This document shows, piece by piece, positions 37,307-46,012 of a stretch of DNA of 64,000 nucleotides; positions within the stretch are counted from its first letter, which is position 1; the number at the start of each line of letters is the position of its first letter. A model generated the notes under the pieces. The model was not told where the DNA came from. It made no database searches and worked only from the letters and a program-made list of their open reading frames with translations. Source of the stretch: Streptomyces sp. NBC_01116 (GTDB lineage: Bacteria > Actinomycetota > Actinomycetes > Streptomycetales > Streptomycetaceae); assembly GCF_041435495.1 (NCBI RefSeq), contig NZ_CP108644.1, forward strand, positions 2,852,001-2,916,000, in the 5' to 3' direction. The position numbers and the translations under genes are program-made.

Positions 37307-37531
37307 CGCCGAACGGAGCCACGCTCCGTCTCCGCATGGACCAACGCCCCGAGTGCGTCAAGGGCTACGGGCCCACACCGCCGCAAAGGGTGGCAGTTCA
37401 TGGCAGATCACGGGTGGTATGCCCCTTTCGCAACGAAACGCTGCGTGTGCGACCCGTCACAACAGGTACGTTCTTGCTCCGCCGGGACACCGGGAACCAC
37501 GGGCTCCGGCCGCACCAGAGAGGGGCCGGCC

Positions 37532-39013
37532 ATGGTGTCGACAGCGGCAGTTCCCAACCTCGCCTTCCGCCGGCTGCGCGGACAACGCTCCGCCGGGGAG
37601 TTCGCGGCGGCCGTCCGCAGAGCGGCGCGGGAGATCGGGGAGCAGGTCGCGTGCGACGCCCGCTACATCGGGCGGGTGGAGTCGGGGGAGATCCGCTGCC
37701 CCAACTACGCCTACGAACGCGTGTTCCTGCACATGTTTCCCGGGGCGTCCCTGGCCGACCTGGGGTTCTCGGCACGCGAGAGCGTACGGGGGCGGGGCGC
37801 CCGGATCGTGTCCGAACCTCCGCCCACGACGGGCCCGGGCCCGACCGTATCCGCCGCTCCCCCCTCCGCCTCCCGTCCCTCTTCCCTGTCCCCTTCCCGT
37901 CCCGCCCCTTTCCACCGCGACACCGAAACCGACGACTTCCCCGAGGAGAGCGACGTGCTGCGTCGCGTGTTCATGACGAGCGGGACCACCACGGTGGCCG
38001 CCGCTTCCCTGGGTCTCGGCGGGGCGCCCGCCTCCGCCCGGGTCTCTCTGCCCACGCAGCGCCGGGTCGGCGAGGCGGAGGTGAACGCCGTCGAGAAGGC
38101 GGTGCGGCAGATCCGGCTGCTGGACGACCGGCACGGCGCGGACGGGCTGTACCGGCGGGCCGCCCAGCCGCTGCGCACGGCGTACGAGCTGCTGGACGCC
38201 GGGACCACCGCACGGCGCGCCACCTCGGACCGGCTGCACGCGGGCGCGGGCGAGCTGGCCATCTCGGTGGGCTGGCTGGCCCACGACTCGGGCCGCTTCG
38301 ACGACGCCCGCTCGCACTACGCGGAGGCGCTGGCCACGGCGCGGCTGGCCGGGGACGCGGGTCTTGAGGCGCACGCCTTCTGCAACACCTCGTTCCTGGC
38401 CCGGGACGCGGGGCGGCCCCGGGAGGCGGTACGGGCGGCGGAGGCCGGCCAGCGGGCCGCCCGCACGCTGGGGTCGCCCCGGCTGCTGGCGCTGCTCGCG
38501 CTGCGGGAGGCGGGGGGCCGGGCGGGGCTCGGGGACCGGACGGGGTGCGACCGGGCGATCGGGCGGGCCCGTGCGGCGTTCGACCGGGGCACGGCGGCGG
38601 GTGATCCGGAGTGGATGAGCTTCTTCCGGGAGGCGGAGCTGGAGCTGCTGGAGGCGCAGTGCTGGTCGGCGCTGGGCGACTGGTCCCGGGCGGCGCGGCA
38701 CGGGCGGCGGGCGACGGCGCTCCAGGACCCGCACTTCACCCGGAACCTGGCGCTGTACCGGGCCCAGCTCACGGGTGACCTGGCCCGGGCGGGCCGGGCG
38801 GACGAGGCTGCGGCGACGGGGCAGCAGGTGCTGGACCTGCTGACCCGGGTCCAGTCCTCGCGGATCCGGGGGATGCTGGCGGGGGCGGCGCGGGTGCTGG
38901 AGCCGCGGGCCGGGGCGGGCCCGGTGGCGGCCTTCCTGACCCGCCACCAGGAGTCGGCCGTGCCCGGCATCCCTGCCGGCCCGGGCAACGCCGGCGGCCA
39001 CCCCGGCCGGTAG
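37532..39013 (+). CDS. HTH-like regulator with TPR-type helical repeats
   Basis: 493 residues. The N-terminal 75 residues look like an XRE-type helix-turn-helix variant (LRGQRSAGEFAAAVRR, ACDARYIGRVESGEIRCPN). A Pro/Ser linker (about 90-145) follows, a short hydrophobic stretch (MTSGTTTVAAASLGLGG) and then a long run of TPR-like helices (about 175-480, e.g. GRFDDARSHYAEALATARLAGDAGLEAHAF). The layout resembles the SARP/NsdA-like TPR regulators that repress development and antibiotic production in Streptomyces, but that link is an inference. The ATG at 37532 is the first sensible start after the divergent promoter. Confidence 0.75.
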   Translation: MVSTAAVPNLAFRRLRGQRSAGEFAAAVRRAAREIGEQVACDARYIGRVESGEIRCPNYAYERVFLHMFPGASLADLGFSARESVRGRGARIVSEPPPTTGPGPTVSAAPPSASRPSSLSPSRPAPFHRDTETDDFPEESDVLRRVFMTSGTTTVAAASLGLGGAPASARVSLPTQRRVGEAEVNAVEKAVRQIRLLDDRHGADGLYRRAAQPLRTAYELLDAGTTARRATSDRLHAGAGELAISVGWLAHDSGRFDDARSHYAEALATARLAGDAGLEAHAFCNTSFLARDAGRPREAVRAAEAGQRAARTLGSPRLLALLALREAGGRAGLGDRTGCDRAIGRARAAFDRGTAAGDPEWMSFFREAELELLEAQCWSALGDWSRAARHGRRATALQDPHFTRNLALYRAQLTGDLARAGRADEAAATGQQVLDLLTRVQSSRIRGMLAGAARVLEPRAGAGPVAAFLTRHQESAVPGIPAGPGNAGGHPGR

Positions 39014-39052
39014 GTCGACACCTGGCCGCTCCGGCGGCCGCCCCAGCCCGTC

Positions 39053-39200
39053 GGGGGCCGCCCACGCCCGTCCGGCGGTTGCCGCAGCCGTCCGGCGGCC
39101 GTCCCAGCCCGTCCGGCGGCCATACCGACCTGTGGGGGGCCGCCCACGCCCGTCCGGCGGTTGCCGCAGCCGTCCGGCGGCCATCCCAGCCCGTCCGGCG
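39053..39200. repeat. Direct repeat, two 66-bp copies 82 bp apart
   Basis: Copies at 39053-39118 and 39135-39200 differ at one base (39101 against 39183). Each contains several CCGTCCGGCGG blocks. Confidence 0.9.
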
Positions 39201-39320
39201 TTTGAGGACGGAACCGGCAAGCACGTTCCAGGGTGCTGATCAGGGCCTCCCGCGCCACGGACCCGCGGAGAGCACGCCCACCGGACGAAGGGTTCCGTCC
39301 TCAAGCGCCGGACGGGCTTG
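39187..39320. repeat. Inverted pair of dispersed element (CCCGTCCGGCGYTTGAGGAC)
   Basis: A plus-orientation copy at about 39187-39214 and a minus-orientation copy at 39292-39320 read as CAAGCCCGTCCGGCGCTTGAGG in reverse with one difference in the core. The pair can form a long hairpin between convergent genes. The same element recurs at 62256-62284. It is familiar from many Streptomyces intergenic regions. Confidence 0.85.
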
Positions 39321-39350
39321 GGTGGGCCGGGTCCCGGCGGACCGATGCCG

Positions 39351-39947
39351 CTACCGGTCCAGGTGGCCCGTGTCGTTCCAGCGTTCCACGGCCGGCAGGC
39401 CGTACGCCCAGCCCAGGACCGACAGCGACGTCGGCTCCAGGCGGATGCGGGCGCCGAAGGACAGGTCCTCGCCCAGCCACCGCGCGCCCAGCGCCCGCAG
39501 GATGTGGCCGTGGGCGAAGACCAGGACGTCCCGGTCCGCCGACCGGGCCCAGTCGACGATCTCGTCCGCGCGGGCGGTGACGTCGGCGACGGACTCCCCG
39601 TCCGGGACCCCGTCGCGCCAGATCAGCCAGTCGGGGCGGTCCGCCTTGATCTGGGCCGGGGTCAGGCCCTCGTACGCCCCGTAGTCCCATTCCATCAGCG
39701 CGTCCCACGGCTCGGCCCGCTCCCCGAACCCGGCGAGTTCGCAGGTCTCGGCGGCCCGGACGAGCGGGCTGGTGCGGACCTCGACGCCGGGCAGCCCCGC
39801 CCACGGCGCCCGGTGCAGCCGCTCGCCGAGGAGCTTCGCGCCCTCGCGCCCGTCGTCCAGGAGCGGGATGTCCGTCCTGCCGGTGTGGTTGCCCCGGACC
39901 GACCACTGGGTCTGGCCGTGCCGGGCGAGCAGGATGCGCGGTGCCAT
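39351..39947 (-). CDS. Histidine phosphatase family protein (phosphoglycerate mutase-like)
   Basis: 198 residues. The phosphoacceptor motif [17 protein letters not shown] lies at residues 6-22, the catalytic arginine in [11 protein letters not shown] near 60, the acid Glu in [11 protein letters not shown] near 87, and the second catalytic His in [15 protein letters not shown] near 150. It is the dPGM/broad acid phosphatase branch of the family; the substrate is not deducible. AGGGAGAG precedes the ATG at 39947. Confidence 0.93.
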   Translation of the reverse strand: MAPRILLARHGQTQWSVRGNHTGRTDIPLLDDGREGAKLLGERLHRAPWAGLPGVEVRTSPLVRAAETCELAGFGERAEPWDALMEWDYGAYEGLTPAQIKADRPDWLIWRDGVPDGESVADVTARADEIVDWARSADRDVLVFAHGHILRALGARWLGEDLSFGARIRLEPTSLSVLGWAYGLPAVERWNDTGHLDR

Positions 39948-40193
39948 GAAGGCTCTCCCTGGAACGTTGGTGCTGTTGGGATCTTCCATCATCCCGTACC
40001 ACCCGGACAGGCAACCTCCCGGGACGTGCGGGCGTCCCACCCTGAGCAGCGCCCCGGCCGACAGCTCGGACCAGGGCGGGGACCGCTGCGTACGGGACGT
40101 CCGGAAGGGGACCCCCGGGGGGATCGGCGGCACGGCGCCGCCGTACGGTTGAACGTTCGTCGTCGGCCGCATGAACATGGGGAGAGCTACCGG

Positions 40194-41219
40194 ATGCCGC
40201 ACGCCACCGCGCCGCCCGCAACCGGTCATCGCCCCCGCTGGTGGACGGAGCTGCCGCTGATCGCGGTGGTGTACGCGCTGTATTCGGTGGGCCGGCTCCT
40301 GGTGCGCGGCGACGTGTCGACGGCGGTCGACCACGGTCTGGCGATCCTGCGGCTGGAGCAGGCGCTGTACCTCAACGCCGAGCACCCGCTGAACCGTCTC
40401 TTCACCAGCACCCCGTCCCTCGGGATACCCGCCGACTTCGCGTACGCGTCCCTGCACTACGTAGTCACCCCGGCCGTCCTCATATGGATGTTCCGGCGCA
40501 GGTCGGCCGCGTACCGCGCGGCCCGGGTCTGGCTGATGAACTCCACACTGCTGGGCCTGGTCGGCTTCACGCTGATGCCGACCTGTCCGCCCCGGCTGCT
40601 GGACGCGAGCCACGGCTTCGTCGACACGATGGCGCAGTACAGCGCGTACGGCTGGTGGGGCGAGGGGGCGAGCGCCCCGCGCGGGCTGAGCGGGATGACC
40701 AACCAGTACGCGGCGATGCCCAGCCTGCACGTCGGATGGTCGCTCTGGTGCGGGATCCTGCTGTGGCGGCACGGCCGCCACCCCCTGATACGGGCGGCGG
40801 GAATCGCCTATCCGCTGATTACCACGGTCATCGTGATGGGCACCGCCAACCACTACTTCCTGGACGCCGTCGCGGGCGCCGCGGTGATGGGCGTCGGGGC
40901 CCTGCTGGTCAGGCCCGTCATGCGGATCGCCGACCGGTTCAAGGCGTGGGGCGCGGCGCGGTTCACCGGGCCCGCCGCCGTCCTGTTCGCGGGCCGCGGC
41001 GAGGGCGGCCGGAGCACCGTCGCCGGGTCCGTGTCCGCGACCGTATCCGCGACCGTGCCCCCGAATGTCAGTACCGGATGCAAGACTTCCCCGGGTGAGC
41101 GAATCCCCGGCCAGCGGACCACCTCCGCAGATCCCCCCGGCCCGGCAGTCAGCGGCACGACAGCCGGCGACGACGCCGACGCGTCCGCGAGCGACGACGC
41201 TCCGGCAGCGGCTCGCTGA
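40194..41219 (+). CDS. PAP2-family membrane phosphatase (inositol-phosphorylceramide synthase-like)
   Basis: 341 residues. About six transmembrane segments (first near 20-40). The catalytic motifs of the PAP2_3/Aur1 group are present: [13 protein letters not shown] (PSLH) near residue 180 and [14 protein letters not shown] (His/Asp) near 224. A disordered C-terminal tail of about 80 residues follows. It would act on a lipid phosphate at the outer membrane face. The last 125 bp overlap the start of the nuclease gene in another frame, so the tail may be partly a by-product of that overlap. Confidence 0.88.
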   Translation: MPHATAPPATGHRPRWWTELPLIAVVYALYSVGRLLVRGDVSTAVDHGLAILRLEQALYLNAEHPLNRLFTSTPSLGIPADFAYASLHYVVTPAVLIWMFRRRSAAYRAARVWLMNSTLLGLVGFTLMPTCPPRLLDASHGFVDTMAQYSAYGWWGEGASAPRGLSGMTNQYAAMPSLHVGWSLWCGILLWRHGRHPLIRAAGIAYPLITTVIVMGTANHYFLDAVAGAAVMGVGALLVRPVMRIADRFKAWGAARFTGPAAVLFAGRGEGGRSTVAGSVSATVSATVPPNVSTGCKTSPGERIPGQRTTSADPPGPAVSGTTAGDDADASASDDAPAAAR

Positions 41220-42333
41220 GCTGCGCGGCCCGTCCGTCCAGCCGCACCCGCTCGACGCGAGAGCCCTGGCCGCCCTCGCCGCCAACCCCGGCTGCAAGCG
41301 GCGGGCCCTGCTCGACGGCGCCGGGGTGGACAAGAGCGTGCTGGCCACCGCGCTCGGCTCCCCCGCCCCCTTCGGGCAGTCCCAGTTCGCCTTCATGCGG
41401 GGCAACGCGTTCGAGGCGAGGGTCAAGGCCGACGGCGGCGCCGAGCTGCTGCGCCTGCTGTACGAACGGCTCGGCGGCGGGGCCGAGGCCCCGGCCGGGG
41501 ACGCCGCCGCACCCGATCTGAGTGCCGCCGGTCCCGAGGGCCGTGCCGCGCGCACCGCGCTCGCGCTCCGCGAGGCCACGGCGGCTGGCGGCTGGGCGCT
41601 GCTGGACCACCCGATGCTGGCCCTGGAGGTGGCGGGTTCCCCCGCCTATCTGGAGCCCGACGCGGTCGTGGTGCACCCCGACGGCCGGTGGACGGTGGTC
41701 GAGATCAAGTCGTTTCCGATGATCGACGCGTCGGCCGACCCGTCGAAGGTCGGCGCGGCCGCCCGGCAGGCCGCGGTGTACGTGCTGGCGCTGGAGCGGG
41801 TCGCGGCGGTGACCGAGGGCGCGGAGGTCGGGCACCGGGTGCTGCTGGTCTGCCCCAAGGACTTCTCGAACCTGCCGACCGCCTCCGTCGTGGACGTGCG
41901 CAAGCAGCGTGCCGTGACCCGTCGGCAGCTGACCCGGCTGACGCGCGTCGAGGACATCGCGGCGGCGCTGCCGGAGGGGACGACGTTCGATCCGGCGTGC
42001 CCGCCCGAGGAGCTCGACGCCGCCGTGGCAGCCGTGCCCCCGGCGTACGCCCCGGAGTGTCTGGCCGCCTGCGAGCTGGCCTTTCACTGCCGGTCGAGGT
42101 CCCGGGCCGAGGGGGCCGTGGAGGCGCTGGGCCGGAGCGTGCGCGGCGAGCTGGGCGGACTGACCACGGTGGCCGGGGTGCTGGCCGCCGCCGCGGGCAA
42201 GGAGGGCGATCCCGCCGATCCGACGGTCGCGGCGCTGCGCCGGGCCGCCGCCCTGCGCGCCGAGGCGCTGGAGAGCGCGTCCGCCGCACGTGCCGGGACC
42301 GCGGCGCCGGAGGGTGCGGGCGCATGTCGCTGA
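41095..42333 (+). CDS. RecB-type PD-(D/E)XK nuclease with probable Fe-S cluster
   Basis: 412 residues from the GTG at 41095 (an ATG at 41065 is possible). After a Pro/Ala-rich leader, the RecB-family nuclease core reads LEPDAVVV (Asp189), VVEIKSF (Glu203, Lys205) and the [10 protein letters not shown] QxxxY motif (Gln225, Tyr229). One cysteine before the core (Cys67, GCKRRALL) and three after it (Cys322, Cys326, Cys332 in [13 protein letters not shown]) match the four-cysteine 4Fe-4S staple of AddB, Dna2 and Cas4, with C-x3-C-x5-C in place of C-x2-C-x5-C. It is cytoplasmic. It overlaps the next gene by 10 bp, forming a three-gene unit with an SF1B helicase. Function in repair or defence is an inference. 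Confidence 0.82.
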   Translation: MSESPASGPPPQIPPARQSAARQPATTPTRPRATTLRQRLAELRGPSVQPHPLDARALAALAANPGCKRRALLDGAGVDKSVLATALGSPAPFGQSQFAFMRGNAFEARVKADGGAELLRLLYERLGGGAEAPAGDAAAPDLSAAGPEGRAARTALALREATAAGGWALLDHPMLALEVAGSPAYLEPDAVVVHPDGRWTVVEIKSFPMIDASADPSKVGAAARQAAVYVLALERVAAVTEGAEVGHRVLLVCPKDFSNLPTASVVDVRKQRAVTRRQLTRLTRVEDIAAALPEGTTFDPACPPEELDAAVAAVPPAYAPECLAACELAFHCRSRSRAEGAVEALGRSVRGELGGLTTVAGVLAAAAGKEGDPADPTVAALRRAAALRAEALESASAARAGTAAPEGAGACR

Positions 42334-43943
42334 TCACCACCCTGGCCCGGCTGGAGGCCGTCGACACCGGCCGCGCCCAGCCGCTGGCGACCGTACGGCA
42401 CCGCCATCTCACCGACCGGCCGCTCGTGCTGGTGCCGTTGACCACCGCCGGCGAGGCCGGGGCCCCGCTCGGCGCGCTGGTCGGCACGGACCGGGAGGCG
42501 CCCCGGCTGCTGGCCGTCGCCCAGCCGCGCGACCGGGACCTGCGGTTCGCGTTCCTGGCCGAGCTGGCGGAGGCGGTCCTGCCGCACATCGAGGCGTACG
42601 CGGACGTCGTCGAGCCCGCCGAGCGCAACGAGACCGACCCGGCGACCGGTAAGAAGACCAAGGTCGAGGTCGAGCTGTGCACGGACGCCGCCCAGCTGAT
42701 CGTGCCGAGCCGGGCGGGCGTCGAGTTCGTCCGGCTGCTGGGGCGGTCCATGCGGTTCCGGCGCACCGCCGAGGACGATCCGGACACGCCGTATCCGGCC
42801 CCGGCGCGGGTGCCGCTGCTCGGCCGCTGGCTGACGCACTACGGGGAGCGGGCCCGGGTGCCCGGCTCCTCGCTGCTGCCCGCCGTCACGGATCTGCTGA
42901 ACCGGCACTGGGCGACCGGGCAGAGCAGCCTGGAGGACCAGCACCTGGGCGCGCTGCTGGCCTGGATCGACCCGCCGGCCGGCTCGTCGGGGGCCGAGGC
43001 CGCGCTCCGGGCCGAGCTGGCCCGGGACTGGGAGGGCCAGCTGCTGTGCCCGCCGGCGGGACCGGCCACCGACCCGGACTTCGACAACCGCCTCCTCGCC
43101 CCGGCGATCGAGCGGTACGACCGGGCGCGCACCGCGCTCGCGTCCGCCGAGGACGGCCTCGCCGCCGATGCCCGCCTCGGTGAGCTGAGCGCCGCCGAGC
43201 GGGAGATCCGCTCGCTGCTGGCGCGGGTCATGCTGCCGACCTGGGACGCGGTCTGGCGGGGTCTCGACCTGCTGCGGGAGCTGCCCGAGGGGTCGCGGGC
43301 CGAGGACCGCTGGACCCGGGACCGGTGGTCGTTCACCGGGCACCGGGACCGGGTGCGCTCGGGCGAGCCGCCGCAGCCGCGCCGTGACGACGCGGTGACG
43401 GCGGCCCAGAAGCTGGCCTCCCGGGAGACCGCCCAGGCCCAGTTGGAGGCGCAGGAGGCACTGGACGATCCGCTGGTGCTGGCGGGGCGGCGGCTGGCGG
43501 GCGAGGCGTTCCTCGCCACGGTGTCCGAGGTGGAGATGGCGTACACCGAGTCCAAGCGGCCCTCCCCGCGCCCGCTGGTCACCGTCCGCACGGACGAGCG
43601 TCCGCACCTGGCCGAGCGGACGAAGGTCTACCGCTCGCTGGAGGGCAAGCCGCAGACGGCGGAGTTCGTGCGGTACGCGGACGGACCTCCGGCCGACGAC
43701 GGGGAGATCCCGCTGGTGCTGCGGATCCTGGACCGGATGGGCCGGGGCAAGGAGCCCGCGCCCGGTTCGGTGCCGGAGCCCGGCGAGCGGATCGCCTGGA
43801 CCCTGTTCGAGCACGACCAGCGCGGCGGCCCGAAGCTGCCGGACCCGGAGGAGACGCCGTGGACCCACGGCGGCCCGCCGGGCGCGGACGCCGCGACGCG
43901 CGCGGAGCGACCCGACCCCGTGACCCCGGAGGACCTGCTGTGA
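42324..43943 (+). CDS. Unrecognised middle protein of the nuclease-helicase unit
   Basis: 539 residues, cytoplasmic, without signal or membrane segment. I do not recognise a domain. The N-terminus has a small beta-rich region (PLVLVPLTTAGEAGAPLGALVG); the middle has a conserved-looking patch LLGRWLTHYGERARVPGSSLLP and a charged helix-rich stretch (about 255-410, with AAQKLASRETAQAQLEAQEAL); the tail is disordered. It overlaps the nuclease gene by 10 bp and is linked to the helicase gene through a 10-codon reading frame, so equal production of the three is likely. A scaffold or DNA-recognition partner is plausible but unproven. Confidence 0.7.
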   Translation: MSLITTLARLEAVDTGRAQPLATVRHRHLTDRPLVLVPLTTAGEAGAPLGALVGTDREAPRLLAVAQPRDRDLRFAFLAELAEAVLPHIEAYADVVEPAERNETDPATGKKTKVEVELCTDAAQLIVPSRAGVEFVRLLGRSMRFRRTAEDDPDTPYPAPARVPLLGRWLTHYGERARVPGSSLLPAVTDLLNRHWATGQSSLEDQHLGALLAWIDPPAGSSGAEAALRAELARDWEGQLLCPPAGPATDPDFDNRLLAPAIERYDRARTALASAEDGLAADARLGELSAAEREIRSLLARVMLPTWDAVWRGLDLLRELPEGSRAEDRWTRDRWSFTGHRDRVRSGEPPQPRRDDAVTAAQKLASRETAQAQLEAQEALDDPLVLAGRRLAGEAFLATVSEVEMAYTESKRPSPRPLVTVRTDERPHLAERTKVYRSLEGKPQTAEFVRYADGPPADDGEIPLVLRILDRMGRGKEPAPGSVPEPGERIAWTLFEHDQRGGPKLPDPEETPWTHGGPPGADAATRAERPDPVTPEDLL

Positions 43944-43984
43944 CCACCGCCGTCTGTGAGGGCCTGCTGTGATGACGACCGTCT
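43931..43984 (+). repeat. 25-bp imperfect duplication at the middle-gene/helicase junction
   Basis: Copies at 43931-43955 and 43960-43984 match at 20 of 25 positions. Each carries a CTGCTGTGA stop/start context. Between them lies a 10-codon GTG frame (43940-43972) overlapping the stop of the middle gene and the start of the helicase gene. Confidence 0.7.
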
Positions 43985-45306
43985 TCGACCCGGGCGCGGC
44001 GGCGGCGCGGGCGACCGGGGCGATCCTCGACGACACGCTGCGCGGCACCGCCCGGGGCATCGTCGTGGACTCCCCGCCCGGCGCCGGGAAGTCGACGCTG
44101 GTGGTCCGGGCGGCCCTGGAGCTGGCCGCCGCCGGGCATCCGCTGATGGTGATCGCGCAGACCAACGCCCAGGTCGACGACCTGGTGGTACGGCTCGCGG
44201 AGAAGGACCCGGAGCTGCCGGTCGGCCGGCTGCACAGCAGCGACTCCGACCCGTACGACAAGGTCCTGGACGGGCTGGGCAACGTGACGAAGTCGGCGAA
44301 GGCGGCGGATCTGGCCGGGCTCGACGTGGTGATCTCGACGGCCGCCAAGTGGGCGCACGTGAAGAACGTGGAGCCGTGGGGGCACGCGATCGTCGACGAG
44401 GCGTACCAGATGCGCTCGGACGCGCTGCTGGCCGTGGCCGGGCTGTTCGAGCGGGCGCTGTTCGTCGGGGACCCGGGCCAGCTGGACCCGTTCTCGATCG
44501 TCGGCGCGGACCAGTGGGCGGGGCTGAGCTACGACCCGTCGGCGAGTGCGGTGTCCACGCTGCTCGCGCACAATCCGGAGCTGCCGCAGCACCGGCTGCC
44601 GGTGTCCTGGCGGCTCCCGGCGTCGGCGGCCCCGCTGGTGTCGGACGCGTTCTACCCGTACACGCCGTTCCGCAGCGGCACGGACCACGGGGACCGGAAG
44701 CTCTCCTTCGGGGTGGCGTCGGACGGTTCGGGGCCCGACCGGGTGCTGGACGAGGCGGCGGAGTCCGGGTGGGGGCTGCTGGAGCTGCCCGCCCGGCACA
44801 CCCCGCGCACCGATCCCGAGGCGGTACGGGCGGTGGCGCTGGTGGTCCGGCGGATGCTGGACCGGGGCGGGGTCGCGACGAGCGAGCGGGCCGAGGAGCC
44901 GGTGCCGGTGACGGCGGACCGGGTGGCGGTCGGGACGGCCCACCGGGACCAGGCCGCGGCGGTGCGCGCGGCCCTCACGGAGCTGGGCGTCACCGGGGTC
45001 GCGGTGGACACGGCCAACCGCCTCCAGGGCCGCGAGTTCGACGTCACGGTGGTGCTGCACCCGCTGTCGGGGCGGCCCGACGCGACCGCGTTCCACCTGG
45101 AGACGGGCCGCCTGTGCGTACTGGCCTCGCGGCACCGGCACGCCTGCGTCGTGGTGTGCCGGGAGGGGGTGGCGGACCTGCTGGACGAGCACCCGTCCAC
45201 GGAGCCGGTCCAGCTGGGCGTCACGGTGAAGTTCCCCGACGGCTGGGAGGCGAACCACGCGGTGCTGGCACACCTCTCGGAACGGCGGGTGCGGTGGCGG
45301 CCCTGA
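43972..45306 (+). CDS. SF1B (Upf1/Dna2-like) DNA helicase
   Basis: 444 residues; GTG at 43969 directly precedes the ATG at 43972. All core SF1 motifs can be read: Walker A SPPGAGKST (Lys40), a Q/Ia-like VIAQTNAQVDDL, Walker B AIVDEAYQ (Asp142, Glu143), motif III VGDPGQLDPF, a motif IV-like PVSWRLPASAAPLVSDAFY similar to the Upf1-type QYRMHP stretch, motif V DTANRLQGREFDVTVV and motif VI CVLASRHRHACVVV. It is smaller than Dna2 and lacks a fused nuclease; the separate nuclease gene upstream supplies that. It should move 5'-3' on single-stranded DNA if it behaves like its family. Confidence 0.85.
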   Translation: MTTVFDPGAAAARATGAILDDTLRGTARGIVVDSPPGAGKSTLVVRAALELAAAGHPLMVIAQTNAQVDDLVVRLAEKDPELPVGRLHSSDSDPYDKVLDGLGNVTKSAKAADLAGLDVVISTAAKWAHVKNVEPWGHAIVDEAYQMRSDALLAVAGLFERALFVGDPGQLDPFSIVGADQWAGLSYDPSASAVSTLLAHNPELPQHRLPVSWRLPASAAPLVSDAFYPYTPFRSGTDHGDRKLSFGVASDGSGPDRVLDEAAESGWGLLELPARHTPRTDPEAVRAVALVVRRMLDRGGVATSERAEEPVPVTADRVAVGTAHRDQAAAVRAALTELGVTGVAVDTANRLQGREFDVTVVLHPLSGRPDATAFHLETGRLCVLASRHRHACVVVCREGVADLLDEHPSTEPVQLGVTVKFPDGWEANHAVLAHLSERRVRWRP

Positions 45307-45442
45307 GCCGGGGGCGCGTCCACGCCCTCGGCCCGGGGGCGCGCCCCCGCCGCACGCCCCGGCCCCCTTGCGCGGGGTTGGACAATGGAGGGTGGCCGTC
45401 CGGATCCTCCGGTCATCAGGTCGTCCGAGGGAGGAACCCCAC

Positions 45443-45784
45443 ATGACACAGTCCGAGCGGAACGAACGGCAGCGGCTGCGCCCCGCGCCGCTGCTCTTCG
45501 AGCCGTCTCAGGCCACCGCGGATCCGGAGCACTTCTTCGACCTGGAGTCGGTGGAGGACCCCCGTGAGCTGCTGGCCCGTGCGACCGAGCTGACGCATGC
45601 CTTCCGGGCGGCGACGGACCGGTCGGTGGAGTTCCAGGCGATGGCGGCGGCGCAGCTCGCCGACCCGCGCCGGTTCGACCGGCTGACCGCGGCGGACGTC
45701 GCGGAGCGCGCGGAGTGGACCGAGGACTACGCGAAGAAGATGATCGAGTTCGGCCGCTCGCTGCTCGACGCGCCCGGAGCCTGA
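45443..45784 (+). CDS. Small conserved protein downstream of the helicase
   Basis: 113 residues, acidic to neutral, mostly helical (RELLARATELTHAFRAATDRS, DVAERAEWTEDYAKKMIEF). No domain is recognised. GAGGGAGGAA precedes the ATG. It lies 136 bp after the helicase on the same strand and might be part of the same transcript, although the gap is G/C-rich and could hold a terminator. It may be a small partner protein; nothing in it suggests an enzyme. Confidence 0.65.
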   Translation: MTQSERNERQRLRPAPLLFEPSQATADPEHFFDLESVEDPRELLARATELTHAFRAATDRSVEFQAMAAAQLADPRRFDRLTAADVAERAEWTEDYAKKMIEFGRSLLDAPGA

Positions 45785-46012
45785 CCTACGGGGCCCGCGA
45801 GGCCGCTGCGGCCGGTGGGGTCGGTGATGCCGATGTGACCTGTGAGGGTGGACAGGGCCTGTGGGGCGGCCGGGGCGGATGATGTTGCGCCAGACCGGGG
45901 GTCAGGTCCCGTGGCATATTCCGGCGGGCAAGATACCCCTTCCCCTCCCGGCCTGTCCCGGTTTCCCGCAACTCTCGGAATCCTCTCCATTACTCCCGGT
46001 AGACCTTGCTCC

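Larger units (their letters stand above)
39014..39350. other. Intergenic repeat patch
   Basis: 337 bp between the convergent regulator and phosphatase genes, with no gene. It is made of a 66-bp direct repeat and an inverted pair of a dispersed element, described separately. Confidence 0.75.
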
